NCBI RefSeq assembly: GCF_000226295.1
Contig: NC_016024.1
Location: forward strand, 2,029,501 to 2,093,500
DNA from: Chloracidobacterium thermophilum B
GTDB lineage: Bacteria > Acidobacteriota > Blastocatellia > Chloracidobacteriales > Chloracidobacteriaceae
Length of the DNA stretch: 64,000 nucleotides
Reading direction: 5' to 3'
Each line of letters opens with the position of its first letter. The stretch's first letter is position 1. Positions 37,551 through 47,780 of this stretch are shown piece after piece. The translations under genes were made by a program, and so were the position numbers. The notes beneath the pieces were generated by a model. It was given only the letters and a program-made list of their open reading frames with translations. It was not told the DNA's origin and made no database searches.

Positions 37551-38570
37551 ATGCCCTCCGAACGGGATTTTCTCCGCCGTCTCCACTCCGTCGCACGCCG
37601 TGGATGTCCTGATCTCCAGATTGGGATTGGAGACGATGCCGCCCTCATCACGCCGCGCCCCGGACGCCACCTGGTCGTCATGAGCGATGCCCTGGTTGAG
37701 GATGTTCATTTTCGCCAGCGCTACGTACCGGCTGCGGCCATCGGGCACAAGGCGTTGGCCATCAACCTCAGTGACTGCGCCGCCATGGGCGCGACGCCCC
37801 GGTTCTGCCTGCTTTCCCTGGCCCTTCCGCCTTCAGCGCAGCCGCTGGCCGAAGACATCGTACAGGGATTGCTGGCTCTGGCTGACCGGGTGCAGGTCAG
37901 TCTGGTCGGCGGAGATACCACGGCCAGCCCACAGTCCATGTTCGTGGACGTGTGCCTGATAGGTGACATCGCTCCTGGCTGCGCCGTCACACGCGCCGGG
38001 GCCCGGCCGGACGACTACCTGTTTGTGAGTGGAACCCTTGGCGCGGCTGCCGCCGCCCTTCAGGCGCTTGAGCAGGGGGCCGCGCCGCCCGATGCGGCTT
38101 CCGAAGCCCGGTTTCTGTTCCCGGAACCGCGTCTCGAACTGGGCCAACACCTGGCGGCACACGGCCTGGCCACGGCCATGCTCGACATCAGCGATGGACT
38201 GTCACTCGATCTGGCGCGGCTGTGCGAAGCCAGCCAGGTTGGCGCGGTGCTGGAAGCAGCGGCGCTTCCCATTGCCCCGGCAGCCGTGGCGATCGGCCCC
38301 GATCAGACAGCCGCGCGTCGGCTGGCGCTCGACGGCGGTGAGGACTATGAACTGCTCTTCACGGTCTCTCCCCGGCAGGCGGCAACCGTGGCGGCGCTGA
38401 GCGGCACAGCGGCGGTCGGCGGCGTTTCCCTTACCTGCATCGGACGCATCACAGCCGGCCACGACATCACCCTGCACATAGATGGAGAAACCCACCCGCT
38501 TCCGGCGCGTGGCTATGATCACTTTGTGAGGCCCGGAGGTAGTGCAGGAACGGCCGCCACCTGGGCGTAA
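37551..38570 (+). CDS. thiL: thiamine-monophosphate kinase
   Basis: A 339-residue ATP-dependent kinase that makes thiamine diphosphate, the final step of thiamine biosynthesis. Family blocks visible: IGDDAALI, SDALVEDVHF, GHKALAINLSDCAAMGA, VGGDTTASP, LDISDGLSLDLARL and the LDGGEDYELLFTV block. The ATG was chosen because it opens the usual N-terminal helix before RDFLRRL; longer in-frame readings have no ribosome site. The last 52 bases overlap the convergent glycosyltransferase gene. No other thi genes are near. Confidence 0.94.
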   Translation: MPSERDFLRRLHSVARRGCPDLQIGIGDDAALITPRPGRHLVVMSDALVEDVHFRQRYVPAAAIGHKALAINLSDCAAMGATPRFCLLSLALPPSAQPLAEDIVQGLLALADRVQVSLVGGDTTASPQSMFVDVCLIGDIAPGCAVTRAGARPDDYLFVSGTLGAAAAALQALEQGAAPPDAASEARFLFPEPRLELGQHLAAHGLATAMLDISDGLSLDLARLCEASQVGAVLEAAALPIAPAAVAIGPDQTAARRLALDGGEDYELLFTVSPRQAATVAALSGTAAVGGVSLTCIGRITAGHDITLHIDGETHPLPARGYDHFVRPGGSAGTAATWA

Positions 38571-39307
38571 CCGCCCCGCTGCCAGCGCCACGGGAGCAGG
38601 GCCACATCCCAGAACGGCCGCACGGAACGCCAGTTGAAACCGACCTTCGAGCCTTCCGCGTGATTCCACACCACCGGCACTTCGGCCACCCGCGCGCCGA
38701 TGTTTTGCGCCAGATAGAGAATTTCCACATCGAAGGCAAAGCCCCGCACCTGCTGCGCCTGAAAGACGGGCAGAAAGACATCCCGCCGGAAGGCTTTGAA
38801 ACCGCACTGGGTGTCGGCGTACTTCAGTCCCGTCAGAACCCGCACGAAGCGGTTGAAGCACCGGCCGGCAAACTCGCGCAGAGCGGACTGATGCACACCA
38901 ATCTGCGAATCCGGCAGGTCGCGTGAGCCGATAGCCGCATCGTACTGCCCGGCGGTAATCGGTTCCAGCAGCTTGGGAGTTTCGGTCAGCGGCGTCGAAA
39001 GGTCGGCGTCCGAAAACAGCACAACCTGGCCGCGGGACGCCAGAAAGCCATGCCGCACACTGTAGCCTTTTCCCTGATTGCCCGGATTGGACAACACCTG
39101 CAGGGAAAGCCCCTGACGTGCAAGGGTAGGAACAAGCTTTCCCGCAACCATGGCTGTCCCGTCGGAAGAGCCGTCATCCACGACGATGACTTCCACCCCG
39201 CCGGCAAAATCCCGGAAGTAGGCCCCGACGCTTTCCAGCGTCGGGGCAAGACGGGCGGCTTCGTTATAGGCCGGGATGACAAAACTGAGAGCAGGAGCAT
39301 CGTTCAC
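38519..39307 (-). CDS. family 2 glycosyltransferase (dolichyl-phosphate glucosyltransferase-like)
   Basis: A 262-residue GT-A enzyme that transfers sugar from a nucleotide donor to a lipid or polymer acceptor. Motifs: N-terminal [24 protein letters not shown], the metal-binding DADLSTP and the conserved [10 protein letters not shown]. No C-terminal membrane helices are evident, unlike many polyprenyl-phosphate enzymes. The start GTG overlaps the stop of the upstream aldolase gene as GTGA, so the two are translationally coupled. Confidence 0.88.
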   Translation of the reverse strand: MNDAPALSFVIPAYNEAARLAPTLESVGAYFRDFAGGVEVIVVDDGSSDGTAMVAGKLVPTLARQGLSLQVLSNPGNQGKGYSVRHGFLASRGQVVLFSDADLSTPLTETPKLLEPITAGQYDAAIGSRDLPDSQIGVHQSALREFAGRCFNRFVRVLTGLKYADTQCGFKAFRRDVFLPVFQAQQVRGFAFDVEILYLAQNIGARVAEVPVVWNHAEGSKVGFNWRSVRPFWDVALLPWRWQRGGYAQVAAVPALPPGLTK

Positions 39308-40356
39308 GCAATGGTCACTTCCCGGGCGAGATACACATCCTGGATGAGGTTGAGCAGCTTGACACCTTCGGACATCGGCCGCTGGAAAGCCTTGCGCCCG
39401 GAAATCAACCCCATGCCGCCAGCGCGCTTGTTGATGACGGCCGTGCGGATAGCTTCGGCAAAGTCATTATCGCCTGACGCGCCGCCGCTGTTGATGAGAC
39501 CGGCCCGCCCCATGTAGCAGTTGGCAACCTGGTAGCGCGTCCACTCGATGGGATGGTCCGTCGCCAGCTCCGAATAGACTTTTTTGTGTGTCTTGCCAAA
39601 CTTGAGGGCTTCATAGCCGCCGTTGTTTTCGGGCAGTTTCTGCTTGATGATGTCGGCCTGAAGCGTCACCCCCAGGTGATTGGCCTGGCCCGTCAAATCG
39701 GCTGCCACGTGGTAATCCTTCTCGGCTGTCTTGAAGGCAGCATTGCGGGTGTAGCACCACAGAATCGTTGCCATACCCAGTTCGTGAGCCGCTTGAAACG
39801 CCTCGGAGACTTCCTGAATCTGCCGGCTCGATTCGGGCGAGCCGAAGTAAATCGTCGCACCCACGGCCACTGCGCCCAGATTCCACGCCTGCTTGACCGT
39901 TCCAAACATCACCTGGTCGTACTTGTTCGGGTAAGAGAGAAACTCGTTGTGGTTGATTTTGACGATGAAGGGAATCTTGTGGGCATACTTGCGGGCGGCA
40001 AAACCCAGCACGCCAAAGGTTGTCGCCACGGCATTGCATCCGCCTTCAATGGCCAGCTTCACGATGTTGTCACCGTCAAAGTAGATGGGATTAGGCGCAA
40101 AGGAAGCCCCGGCGCTGTGCTCGATTCCCTGGTCAACCGGCAGGATGGACATGTAGCCGGTTCCGGCCAGCCGGCCGTGATCAAAGAGTTGCTGCAAGCT
40201 CCGCAGCACCTGGGGCGAGCGGTCGGATGGGGCAAAGACCCGATCCACGAAATCCGGTCCGGGCAGATGCAGGTGTTCGGCCGAAATGCCTTTCGCGCGA
40301 TAGGTCAGCAAAGCTTCGGCTTCATCGCCAAGCAGACGTTCAATTTCTCCAATCAT
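39304..40356 (-). CDS. fbaB: class I fructose-bisphosphate aldolase (FbaB/DhnA type)
   Basis: A 350-residue Schiff-base aldolase that cleaves fructose-1,6-bisphosphate, the same length as Escherichia coli FbaB. Blocks visible: [49 protein letters not shown] (a Lys region likely to supply the Schiff base), and the C-terminal [20 protein letters not shown] phosphate-binding region. The ATG has GGAGG thirteen bases upstream. It is followed by the glycosyltransferase with a 4-base overlap. Confidence 0.93.
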   Translation of the reverse strand: MIGEIERLLGDEAEALLTYRAKGISAEHLHLPGPDFVDRVFAPSDRSPQVLRSLQQLFDHGRLAGTGYMSILPVDQGIEHSAGASFAPNPIYFDGDNIVKLAIEGGCNAVATTFGVLGFAARKYAHKIPFIVKINHNEFLSYPNKYDQVMFGTVKQAWNLGAVAVGATIYFGSPESSRQIQEVSEAFQAAHELGMATILWCYTRNAAFKTAEKDYHVAADLTGQANHLGVTLQADIIKQKLPENNGGYEALKFGKTHKKVYSELATDHPIEWTRYQVANCYMGRAGLINSGGASGDNDFAEAIRTAVINKRAGGMGLISGRKAFQRPMSEGVKLLNLIQDVYLAREVTIA

Positions 40357-40536
40357 GACAGGAAAACCTCCGGGCAAAGATGATGCAGACAATCCACAGG
40401 AAAACTGCCGAAGCCGTTTTGTATCACAAGTGCTAAACTGCGGCGCATAACTCCAGGTTGTGGGCCGGGACTTCCAAATGTACCATACCGCGTACACCTC
40501 AACCTGAAATCACGAACTCAAAAATGGTGAAGTGCC

Positions 40537-41244
40537 ATGACTGAACCCGCCAAGACCAGTGTACTGATTGTTGACGATGACCCGACGATTCGCCTGACGG
40601 TCGGAGCTTACCTGAGTGGGCAGGGTTATAACGTGCTCGAAGCGGCTACCGGACGCGAAGCCATTGAGACAGCGACCAAGCACCGCCCCCAGGCCATTAT
40701 CCTCGATGTCATCCTGCCGGACCTCGACGGACTCCAAATCTGCCGTCTGCTCCGTGAATGCAACATTCAGTCGCCGATTCTCTTTCTTTCGACCGACACC
40801 GAACTCGACACGCGGTTGCGGGGCTTTTCCTACGGCGGCGATGATTTCCTCACCAAGCCGTTCAACATGCTCGAACTCGGTGCGCGGCTCCAGGCGATTC
40901 TGCGGCGGCAGGCGATTACTCCCGACATCGAGGAGGTCATCGTCCGGGGCGACCTTTCCATTGATGTCATCCGGCGGCGGGTCATCCGCAACGGCAAGAC
41001 GATTGAACTGACGCCAACCGAGTTTCGCATCCTGCTCACCATGGCGCGCCGTCCGGGACAGGTCTTTTCCCGTGACCGCCTGCTCGATGAGCTACAGGAT
41101 GAGGAAGGCTACCTCCGCAACGTTGACCCGCACATTGCGCGGCTCCGGGCGAAAATCGAACCGATTCCCGGCCGTCCGACCTACGTGCAAACGGTGTGGG
41201 GGCAGGGCTACAAGTTCGAGTACGCCAACGCCACCAACCCGTAA
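40537..41244 (+). CDS. OmpR/PhoB-type response regulator
   Basis: A 235-residue regulator with a receiver domain (residues 8-120; DDD acidic site, phosphoacceptor in ILDVILPDLDG, KPF) and a winged-helix DNA-binding domain (about 135-232; ELTPTEFRILLTMARRPGQVFSRDRLLDEL, TVWGQGYKFE). No histidine kinase is next to it, so its partner is elsewhere. The ATG has GGTGAAG upstream. It diverges from the fbaB gene across a 180-base gap. Confidence 0.93.
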   Translation: MTEPAKTSVLIVDDDPTIRLTVGAYLSGQGYNVLEAATGREAIETATKHRPQAIILDVILPDLDGLQICRLLRECNIQSPILFLSTDTELDTRLRGFSYGGDDFLTKPFNMLELGARLQAILRRQAITPDIEEVIVRGDLSIDVIRRRVIRNGKTIELTPTEFRILLTMARRPGQVFSRDRLLDELQDEEGYLRNVDPHIARLRAKIEPIPGRPTYVQTVWGQGYKFEYANATNP

Positions 41245-41332
41245 GCTCAAACCGCTGGCATCCTTCACACACCTGCCGGAACGTCCTGAAGCCGGCCGGG
41301 ATGTCATCTTGGCAGGACAGCCACGGTGAGTC

Positions 41333-42565
41333 ATGCGCCTGCTACACACGTCCGACTGGCACTTGGGCATCACCTTGGGCGGACACCCCAGGGAGCAGGA
41401 GCATGCGCGCTTTCTCACCTGGCTGCGCGGTACGCTCCAAGAGCAATCCGTTGACGCGCTGCTCATCACCGGCGACATCTTTGATGCGGCCAATCCACCG
41501 GCAGCGGCGCAACGGCTCTACTATGACTTTCTGGCAGGATGCCACGCGGCGCTGCCGACGCTCGACATTGTCATCATCGGCGGCAACCACGATTCTCCCG
41601 GCCGGCTCGACGCCCCGGCCGAACTGCTCAACCGTTTCCGCGTGCGCGTCATCGGCGGCTTCGCCAGCCAGCCGGACGGGAAGCCCGACTTCGAGCGCCT
41701 GCTCGTCCCGCTGACCAATGCCACAGGTGACGTGGCGGCTTGGTGTTTGGCCGTACCGTTCATTCGTCCCTCCGATGTGGGGCTGGCAGAGGACTTCCGT
41801 CAGGGCGCGCAGGCGCTTTACGCCCAGCTTTTTGAGGCCGCACGGCAGCGGCGTCAGCCAGGGCAGGCCCTGGTGGCCACCGGACACGCCTTCATGGTCG
41901 GCGGACAGGTCTCCGACACCGAACGCCCAATCGAGTGTGGCGGTCTGTATGCTCTGCCGCCCGATATTTTCCCGGAGGATGTTGCCTACGTTGCGCTCGG
42001 CCACCTGCACCGGGCGCAGTGTGTCGCCAACCGCCCAAACGTGCGGTACAGCGGCTCACCACTTCCGCTGTCCTTCACCGAGCGCGACTATGCACACCAG
42101 GTCGTGCTCATCGAACTCGAAGGCGAGTGCGCCGCGCGAATCGAGCCGCTTCCGATCCCACGGGTGCGTGATTTGCTGCGCGTGCCGCGCCAGGGGGCAG
42201 CGTCTCTCGCCGCCGTTCTCGATGAACTGCGCCAGCTTCCCACCACGCCCACCGCACCCGACAAACTGCCGCCGCTGGTCGAGGTATGTGTCCAGCTTGA
42301 CCGCCCGCAGCCAAACCTGAAAGACGACATTGAACGTGCGCTGAACGGCGTCTGGGCCGAGCTGGCCCGGATTGAACTTGTCCACCCACAGCCGGACAGA
42401 GCCGCCTTGCCAGACGGTCTCTCACGGAACAGCCATACCAACCTCACGCCGGAAGCCATGTTTTGCGCCTGCTACCGGGCCAAGCATGGCAGTGACCCAC
42501 CGGAAGCTCTGAAGCAGGCATTTCACACGCTGCTTCAGGAAACCCTGCAGGAGATGACGCCATGA
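41333..42565 (+). CDS. sbcD: SbcD nuclease subunit
   Basis: A 410-residue Mre11-type metallophosphoesterase; with SbcC it forms an ATP-dependent exo/endonuclease that cuts DNA hairpins and processes double-strand breaks. The phosphoesterase motifs are in order: TSDWHLG, ITGDIFDAANPP, GGNHDSPGRL, VATGHAFM and LGHLHRAQ. A cap domain follows. The final four bases overlap sbcC as ATGA, indicating coupled translation. Confidence 0.96.
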   Translation: MRLLHTSDWHLGITLGGHPREQEHARFLTWLRGTLQEQSVDALLITGDIFDAANPPAAAQRLYYDFLAGCHAALPTLDIVIIGGNHDSPGRLDAPAELLNRFRVRVIGGFASQPDGKPDFERLLVPLTNATGDVAAWCLAVPFIRPSDVGLAEDFRQGAQALYAQLFEAARQRRQPGQALVATGHAFMVGGQVSDTERPIECGGLYALPPDIFPEDVAYVALGHLHRAQCVANRPNVRYSGSPLPLSFTERDYAHQVVLIELEGECAARIEPLPIPRVRDLLRVPRQGAASLAAVLDELRQLPTTPTAPDKLPPLVEVCVQLDRPQPNLKDDIERALNGVWAELARIELVHPQPDRAALPDGLSRNSHTNLTPEAMFCACYRAKHGSDPPEALKQAFHTLLQETLQEMTP

Positions 42566-45500
42566 GAATTCTCGCCATTCGCGGTCGTCATCTCGCCTCA
42601 CTGACGGACTTCGATGTGTCCCTCGAACAGGGGCTGCTGGGGCGTGCCGGACTGTTCGCCATTACGGGCCCGACCGGAGCCGGCAAAAGCACGCTGCTTG
42701 ACGCGCTGTGTCTGGCGCTCTATGACCGCCTGCCCCGGATCAAGCGCAAACAAGGCGGCTACCCGGTTCCGGCCGGTACGGCCGATGATGTGGCGCTACC
42801 GTTTACCGACTGCCGGCACATCATCCAGCGCGGACAGCGCGACGCCTACGCCGAGGTGGAATTCCTTGGGTGCGACAACAAACGCTGGCGCGCCCGCTGG
42901 CAGGTACGCCCGCCACAGCGCAAAACCTCCCGGCAGGGACTGCGCCCATCGGAAGTGGAGTTATTTGAACTGACCACACCGGGCGACAGTACATCACCGG
43001 GAAACAGCATCCGCAAAACCGAACACGGCAAGGAAGAAACCCTCAAGCTCATCAGTCAGAAAGTTGGTTTGAGCTACGAGCAGTTCTGCCGGTCGGTCCT
43101 GTTGGCGCAGGGCGACTTCGCGGCCTTTCTCAAATCCAGCGCCGAAGAACGCGCCAGCCTGCTTGAAGCCATGACCGATACCCGGCTCTACACGGCACTT
43201 TCCATAGCCGCCCATGAGCGGGCCAAACGCGAAAAGGAAGCACTGGAAGCCCTGAAACAACAGACGGGCTACCTCAATCCCCTTTCCGATGACGAACGCC
43301 ATCAACTCGAAGCTGAACGGGAGCAACGTGCCGCGCAGTGCCGGGAACTTGAACGGCAACGCAGCACCTACGAGCAGGCGCAGCAGTGGTATGACCGGCA
43401 CGATGCACTGGAAGCCACTTTCCAAGAGGCAAAGGCCGATCATGACGCGGCTCTTCAGGCGCGTCATGATACCGAAAGCCAGCGTGCGTACCTTGCCCGC
43501 CTTGACCAGGCGCATCGGCTGCGTCCCATGTATGAAGACCACTTGGCGTCTGACCGGGAGCAACAGCAGGCAGCGCGACAGGTTACTGAAACAGCCGCGC
43601 GTCATGGCGCAGCCTGCCAGCACCTTGATGCCGCCCGCAGCCGCGCGGAACAGGCTGAAAAAGACCTTGCCTGTGCCAAGGCCGAGCGCACGGACTGGCA
43701 GCCGGCCATCGAAGCAGCGCGCGAACTCGATGTGAAACTTCACCAGGCCCGGCAGCAGGTTTTGGAAGCCGAACACCAACGCGAAGCAGCCAGGCAGCAG
43801 TTTCAGGCACAACAGCAGCAACTTGCGGATGCCGAACAGGCGCGGGCACAGGTTACGGAGTCCCTTGCCCAAATCGGCCAGTGGTTGGAAGCTCATTCGC
43901 ATCTTCAGGCGGTCGCCGACCAGCAGGAGCGGTGGGAGCGCGACATCGGGACTTACCTCGAAGCCAGAAGCGCCCTGGCGCAACTGGAAGAACAGGAAGC
44001 CAGACTGACCGCCGACCTCCGGCGCGTTGAAACCGGGTTGGCACGCGCTTACCAGGCGCTTCAGAACGCCGAAGCACAGCTTGCAGCCGACCGGGAGGCA
44101 CTGCAACGCGCCACCCAGCACCTTGAACGTCTCGCCTATACCCAATCGCCTGACGCACGGCGTGAAGCGCGCCGCCGGATTGATGAGCAACGTGCGAAAC
44201 TCAATGCACTCCACAAGCTGGTTGAAGCGGCCCACCAGGCGGAACGCGCGTGTGCGGAAGCTGTGCAGGAAGCCGAGGCCGCCCGCACGACGCTGGATGC
44301 GCTACGACGGGACACCGAACGCCACACGCACGAGCTGGCCGCATTGGAAGCTGTACTGAAAGAGCGTTTCCGCGAGCTGCGTCTGGCGGAGGCCACCGAG
44401 GAGCTGGCCGCCCGCCGTCCCGATTTGCTTGTTCCCGGCCAGCCCTGCCCGCTTTGCGGCTCGACCGAACATCCCGACGCCGACAAGCCGGCTCCGCCCA
44501 GTGATCTTGTCGCCCGTATCAGAGCCGAAGTCGAAGCCCTTCAACAGCAGTGCGCTGCCTGCTCGCAGGTTGTACTGGAACTGGAACGCAGGATGGCGGC
44601 TGAAGAAACCCGGCTGGAGGCCGCGCGCCAGCGTCAGGACAAGGGAGCGCAGGAAAAAGAAAGCCTCCTGACAGACTGGGCAAAGCAACGGAGTCCAGGC
44701 CTGCCTGATTCACCGCTGGCGCCGGAAACCCAGCCGATGCTTGCAGCGGCTTCCAAACGGCTCGCAGAAGAACAACGCCAGCTCGAAGCGGAAGAAAACG
44801 CCTGCGAAGCGGCGCGTCGGCAACGGGACGCCGCGCAACAGGCCGTTGACCAAAGCCAGGAACAACTCCGCCAGGCACAGGAAACTTACCGGCAGGCCGA
44901 AAACGCCTGGCAACGATTGCACAGTGAGTTGGAGACCTGCCGGGTGCAGTACGCAACCCACGCACAACAGCGTGACCGCTACCTTCAGGAACTTGCCACG
45001 GTCTTTTCGGGCAACCGCGACTGGCAGGCGCAACTTGATGCCGACGCCAACGCTTTTCTCGCCCAGGCCGGAAGCGATGCCACCGCCTGGAAAGCACATG
45101 TTCAGGCCCGACAGGCAGCCACGGCGCAACTTCAGGAAATCGAACGCCGGATAGCCGCCCACCAATCCGCCCTTGCCAGCGCACAAACCGGGCTGGAACA
45201 AATCAAACAGGAGGCATCCGCCAGAGCAAGCGAACTCACAGACCTTGAAACGAAACGCGCTGCCTTACTTGGCGGCCAACCCACCGGGGACTTTTGCCGG
45301 AGACTCGATGATGCCATAGCGCAGGCTGAACGCGCTTTCCATGACGCGCGTCAGGCGCTTGCCGCCGCCGAACGTGAGGAAGCCCAGGCCACGGCTGATC
45401 ACCGGGCGGCTGAGGAACGTCACCGCGAAAAAGCCACGGCGGCTGAGGCTGCCCGCCGGGCGCTCGATGCCGGACTGGCCGAAGCCGGCCTGTCTGAAGC

Positions 45501-46335
45501 GGAGCTGAATGACCTGCTGGCTGTTTCCGAAGCCGAACAGCAGCAACTGCGGGAGCATATCGCGGCGCTCGATGAGCGGGTCAGACAGACGGCAACCGTG
45601 TTGGACACCAGGCGGAAGGAACTCGAAGCCCACCAGGCGTCAGCACCACCGGACATCAGTCGGAAGGACATCCAGGCAAATCTTCCGGCCCTTGCAGAGC
45701 GGCTCCGCAACCAGCACCAGACCATTGGGGCGCTGGATGAAAAGCTCAGGCAGGATGCGGAGACCCGCCAACGCCAGGCGGCGCTGGCCGCGGAGATTGA
45801 GGCGCAGGAAAAGATTTACCGCTGCTGGGACGATCTGAACGCGGTCATTGGCGCGGCCGACGGCAAACCCTTCCGTCTGTTCGTCCAGAACCTTCAGTTC
45901 CAAACCCTGCTTGACCACGCCAACGATTATCTGCGGCGGCTGCGCCAGCGGTATCGCCTGCAGGCCGTCAAGGGTGCCAGTCTGGAACTCCAGGTTCTCG
46001 ACCACGACCTGGCCGATACCGTACGCCCGATCAGCACGCTTTCAGGCGGTGAGACCTTTCTGGTTTCGCTGGCGCTTGCCCTGGGATTGGCGGCTATGTC
46101 AGCCAACAAGGTCACGGTCAAATCCCTTTTCATAGATGAAGGTTTTGGCACGCTCGATCCCCAGTCGCTTGAAACCGCACTGGGCATGCTGGACGAACTG
46201 CAAGCCACCGGGTGCCAGATTGGCATCATTTCCCACATCCCGGAACTTGCCGAGCGGATTGGCTGCTGCATTGCGGTGACGCCCAACGGGTGCGGCACGA
46301 GTCAGGTTGCCGTGCTTGCCAAAGCCGGGGCATGA
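42562..46335 (+). CDS. sbcC: SbcC ATPase subunit
   Basis: A 1257-residue Rad50-type SMC-like ATPase, partner of SbcD. N-terminal Walker A GPTGAGKSTLLDAL, long Gln/Glu/Ala/Arg coiled coils on both sides of a zinc hook with Cys629 and Cys632 (CPLCGSTEHP), and a C-terminal signature/Walker B region (TLSGGETFLVSLALALGLAAM, FIDEGFGTLD). This architecture and length are typical. The two genes form a compact operon continued by a small acidic protein gene and kdsD. Confidence 0.97.
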   Translation: MRILAIRGRHLASLTDFDVSLEQGLLGRAGLFAITGPTGAGKSTLLDALCLALYDRLPRIKRKQGGYPVPAGTADDVALPFTDCRHIIQRGQRDAYAEVEFLGCDNKRWRARWQVRPPQRKTSRQGLRPSEVELFELTTPGDSTSPGNSIRKTEHGKEETLKLISQKVGLSYEQFCRSVLLAQGDFAAFLKSSAEERASLLEAMTDTRLYTALSIAAHERAKREKEALEALKQQTGYLNPLSDDERHQLEAEREQRAAQCRELERQRSTYEQAQQWYDRHDALEATFQEAKADHDAALQARHDTESQRAYLARLDQAHRLRPMYEDHLASDREQQQAARQVTETAARHGAACQHLDAARSRAEQAEKDLACAKAERTDWQPAIEAARELDVKLHQARQQVLEAEHQREAARQQFQAQQQQLADAEQARAQVTESLAQIGQWLEAHSHLQAVADQQERWERDIGTYLEARSALAQLEEQEARLTADLRRVETGLARAYQALQNAEAQLAADREALQRATQHLERLAYTQSPDARREARRRIDEQRAKLNALHKLVEAAHQAERACAEAVQEAEAARTTLDALRRDTERHTHELAALEAVLKERFRELRLAEATEELAARRPDLLVPGQPCPLCGSTEHPDADKPAPPSDLVARIRAEVEALQQQCAACSQVVLELERRMAAEETRLEAARQRQDKGAQEKESLLTDWAKQRSPGLPDSPLAPETQPMLAAASKRLAEEQRQLEAEENACEAARRQRDAAQQAVDQSQEQLRQAQETYRQAENAWQRLHSELETCRVQYATHAQQRDRYLQELATVFSGNRDWQAQLDADANAFLAQAGSDATAWKAHVQARQAATAQLQEIERRIAAHQSALASAQTGLEQIKQEASARASELTDLETKRAALLGGQPTGDFCRRLDDAIAQAERAFHDARQALAAAEREEAQATADHRAAEERHREKATAAEAARRALDAGLAEAGLSEAELNDLLAVSEAEQQQLREHIAALDERVRQTATVLDTRRKELEAHQASAPPDISRKDIQANLPALAERLRNQHQTIGALDEKLRQDAETRQRQAALAAEIEAQEKIYRCWDDLNAVIGAADGKPFRLFVQNLQFQTLLDHANDYLRRLRQRYRLQAVKGASLELQVLDHDLADTVRPISTLSGGETFLVSLALALGLAAMSANKVTVKSLFIDEGFGTLDPQSLETALGMLDELQATGCQIGIISHIPELAERIGCCIAVTPNGCGTSQVAVLAKAGA

Positions 46336-46383
46336 TCGCCCGGTCATTCCCAAAATGTGCCCTGCAAGGAGACAGCCCGCGCC

Positions 46384-46707
46384 ATGCTGACACCGGAACA
46401 ACAAGCCCAGTACAACGCCCTGCTGCTGAAGCAGTACAAGGGCACGCTTACCGCCGAGGAGCAGGCGGAGCTGGAAGCCCTACAGTTGCTGCGGGACGCA
46501 CCGGATACCGCGCCGACCTCGGCCAACATAGCCAACCTGTCGCCCAATCTGGCGCGTTTTGCCGGTGAAGTGGACCTTCTGGAAGCCGACCTGGCGGACA
46601 TGTCCGGCAAGATTGGCGGACGCAGCGCCCTTGCCGAAGCCAAAACCAGGATGGGAGAAACCGCCACGGATGCTGCCCGGAAACCAGAAGACGATGGCGC
46701 ACATTGA
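46384..46707 (+). CDS. small hypothetical helical protein
   Basis: A 107-residue protein starting MLTPEQQAQYNALLLKQYKG, mostly alpha helical and acidic, without Cys or a membrane segment. AAGGAG lies about twelve bases before the ATG. The last 14 bases overlap the kdsD start, so both could be translated from one message with sbcDC. No family was recognised. Confidence 0.62.
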   Translation: MLTPEQQAQYNALLLKQYKGTLTAEEQAELEALQLLRDAPDTAPTSANIANLSPNLARFAGEVDLLEADLADMSGKIGGRSALAEAKTRMGETATDAARKPEDDGAH

Positions 46708-47695
46708 ACGCGGCCGTGAAGTGCTGCGGGTGGAAGCCGAAGCCGTGGCGCGTCTCGTGCACCGGCTCGATGAGCATTTTGCGCGGGCAGTGGACATCAT
46801 TCTCGCCGGACGCGGGCATGTGGTCACACTGGGCATGGGCAAAAGCGGTTTCGTGGCGCGCAAGACTTCGGCAACGCTGGCCAGTCTGGGGACGCCTTCG
46901 TTTTTTCTGCATCCGGCCGAAGCCGCCCATGGCGACATCGGGCGCGTAACCGCCGAAGATGTCATCCTGGTGTTTTCACACAGCGGGGAAACCGAAGAAA
47001 TCGTCCGGCTGCTGCCCAGCTTTCGGGACCTGGCGCTGCCGCTGATGGCCATTCTGGGACGGACGGACTCGACCATCGGGCGGGCAGCGCAGGTGGTGCT
47101 GGAAACAGCCGTGGATGCTGAAGCCTGTCCACTCAATCTGGCCCCGACGGCCTCGACGACAGCCGCCATGGCGCTCGGTGATGCTCTGGCCGTCGCCGTC
47201 GGTGCGGCCCGGGGCTTTGCCGCCGAAGACTTTGCCCGGCGACATCCGGGCGGCAAGCTGGGACGCGAACTGCTGCGTGTCGCCGATGTCATGCACGTGG
47301 GGGCGGAGGTTCCGACCGTCCAGCCGACAACCCTGATGCCGGACATCATCCACGAAATTTCACGCAAAGGCTTTGGCATCACTACCGTCGTGGACAGCGA
47401 ACGGCGGCTGCTCGGCGTCATTTCCGACGGCGATCTGCGGCGGCTGATGGAGCATCAGCCGGAAGCCTTCCTGCGGCTTACGGCGGCGGCGGCGCTGGAA
47501 GGGCGGCAGGCACGGCATCCACATCCGCGCACGGCGCGGGCAACCGACCGGGCGGTGGCGGCGCTGCGGGCTATGGAAGCGTACCGTATCACCTCGCTGG
47601 TCGTTGTGGATGCCCAACAGCGCGTTGAAGGGCTGCTCCATCTCCACGATCTCTGGGGTGTGCTGTCGCCGGCGGGGGCAGAACCGCGCATTTGA
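46694..47695 (+). CDS. kdsD: arabinose-5-phosphate isomerase KdsD/KpsF
   Basis: A 333-residue enzyme that interconverts ribulose-5-phosphate and arabinose-5-phosphate, the first step to Kdo for LPS or capsule. A SIS domain (GMGKSGFVARKTSATLASLGTPSFFLHPAEAAHGDIG, SHSGETEE) is followed by a CBS pair (about residues 205-330, VMHVGAEVPTVQPTTLMPDIIHEI and GVISDGDLRRLME). Length and order match KdsD. Its presence supports a Gram-negative envelope. A longer in-frame reading upstream has no ribosome site. Confidence 0.94.
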   Translation: MAHIERGREVLRVEAEAVARLVHRLDEHFARAVDIILAGRGHVVTLGMGKSGFVARKTSATLASLGTPSFFLHPAEAAHGDIGRVTAEDVILVFSHSGETEEIVRLLPSFRDLALPLMAILGRTDSTIGRAAQVVLETAVDAEACPLNLAPTASTTAAMALGDALAVAVGAARGFAAEDFARRHPGGKLGRELLRVADVMHVGAEVPTVQPTTLMPDIIHEISRKGFGITTVVDSERRLLGVISDGDLRRLMEHQPEAFLRLTAAAALEGRQARHPHPRTARATDRAVAALRAMEAYRITSLVVVDAQQRVEGLLHLHDLWGVLSPAGAEPRI

Positions 47696-47780
47696 CAGCC
47701 GGTTTGACAGCCGGGCCGGGGCTTTGCCAGAGTCGCCCCGTGCAGACCCTGAACTTTTCCCAGTTTCCGACGCCATTGCC

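Noticed and set aside
42994-44235. 413-residue minus-strand frame opposite sbcC
   Set aside because: It mirrors the coiled-coil codons of sbcC and has no start signal or family motif.
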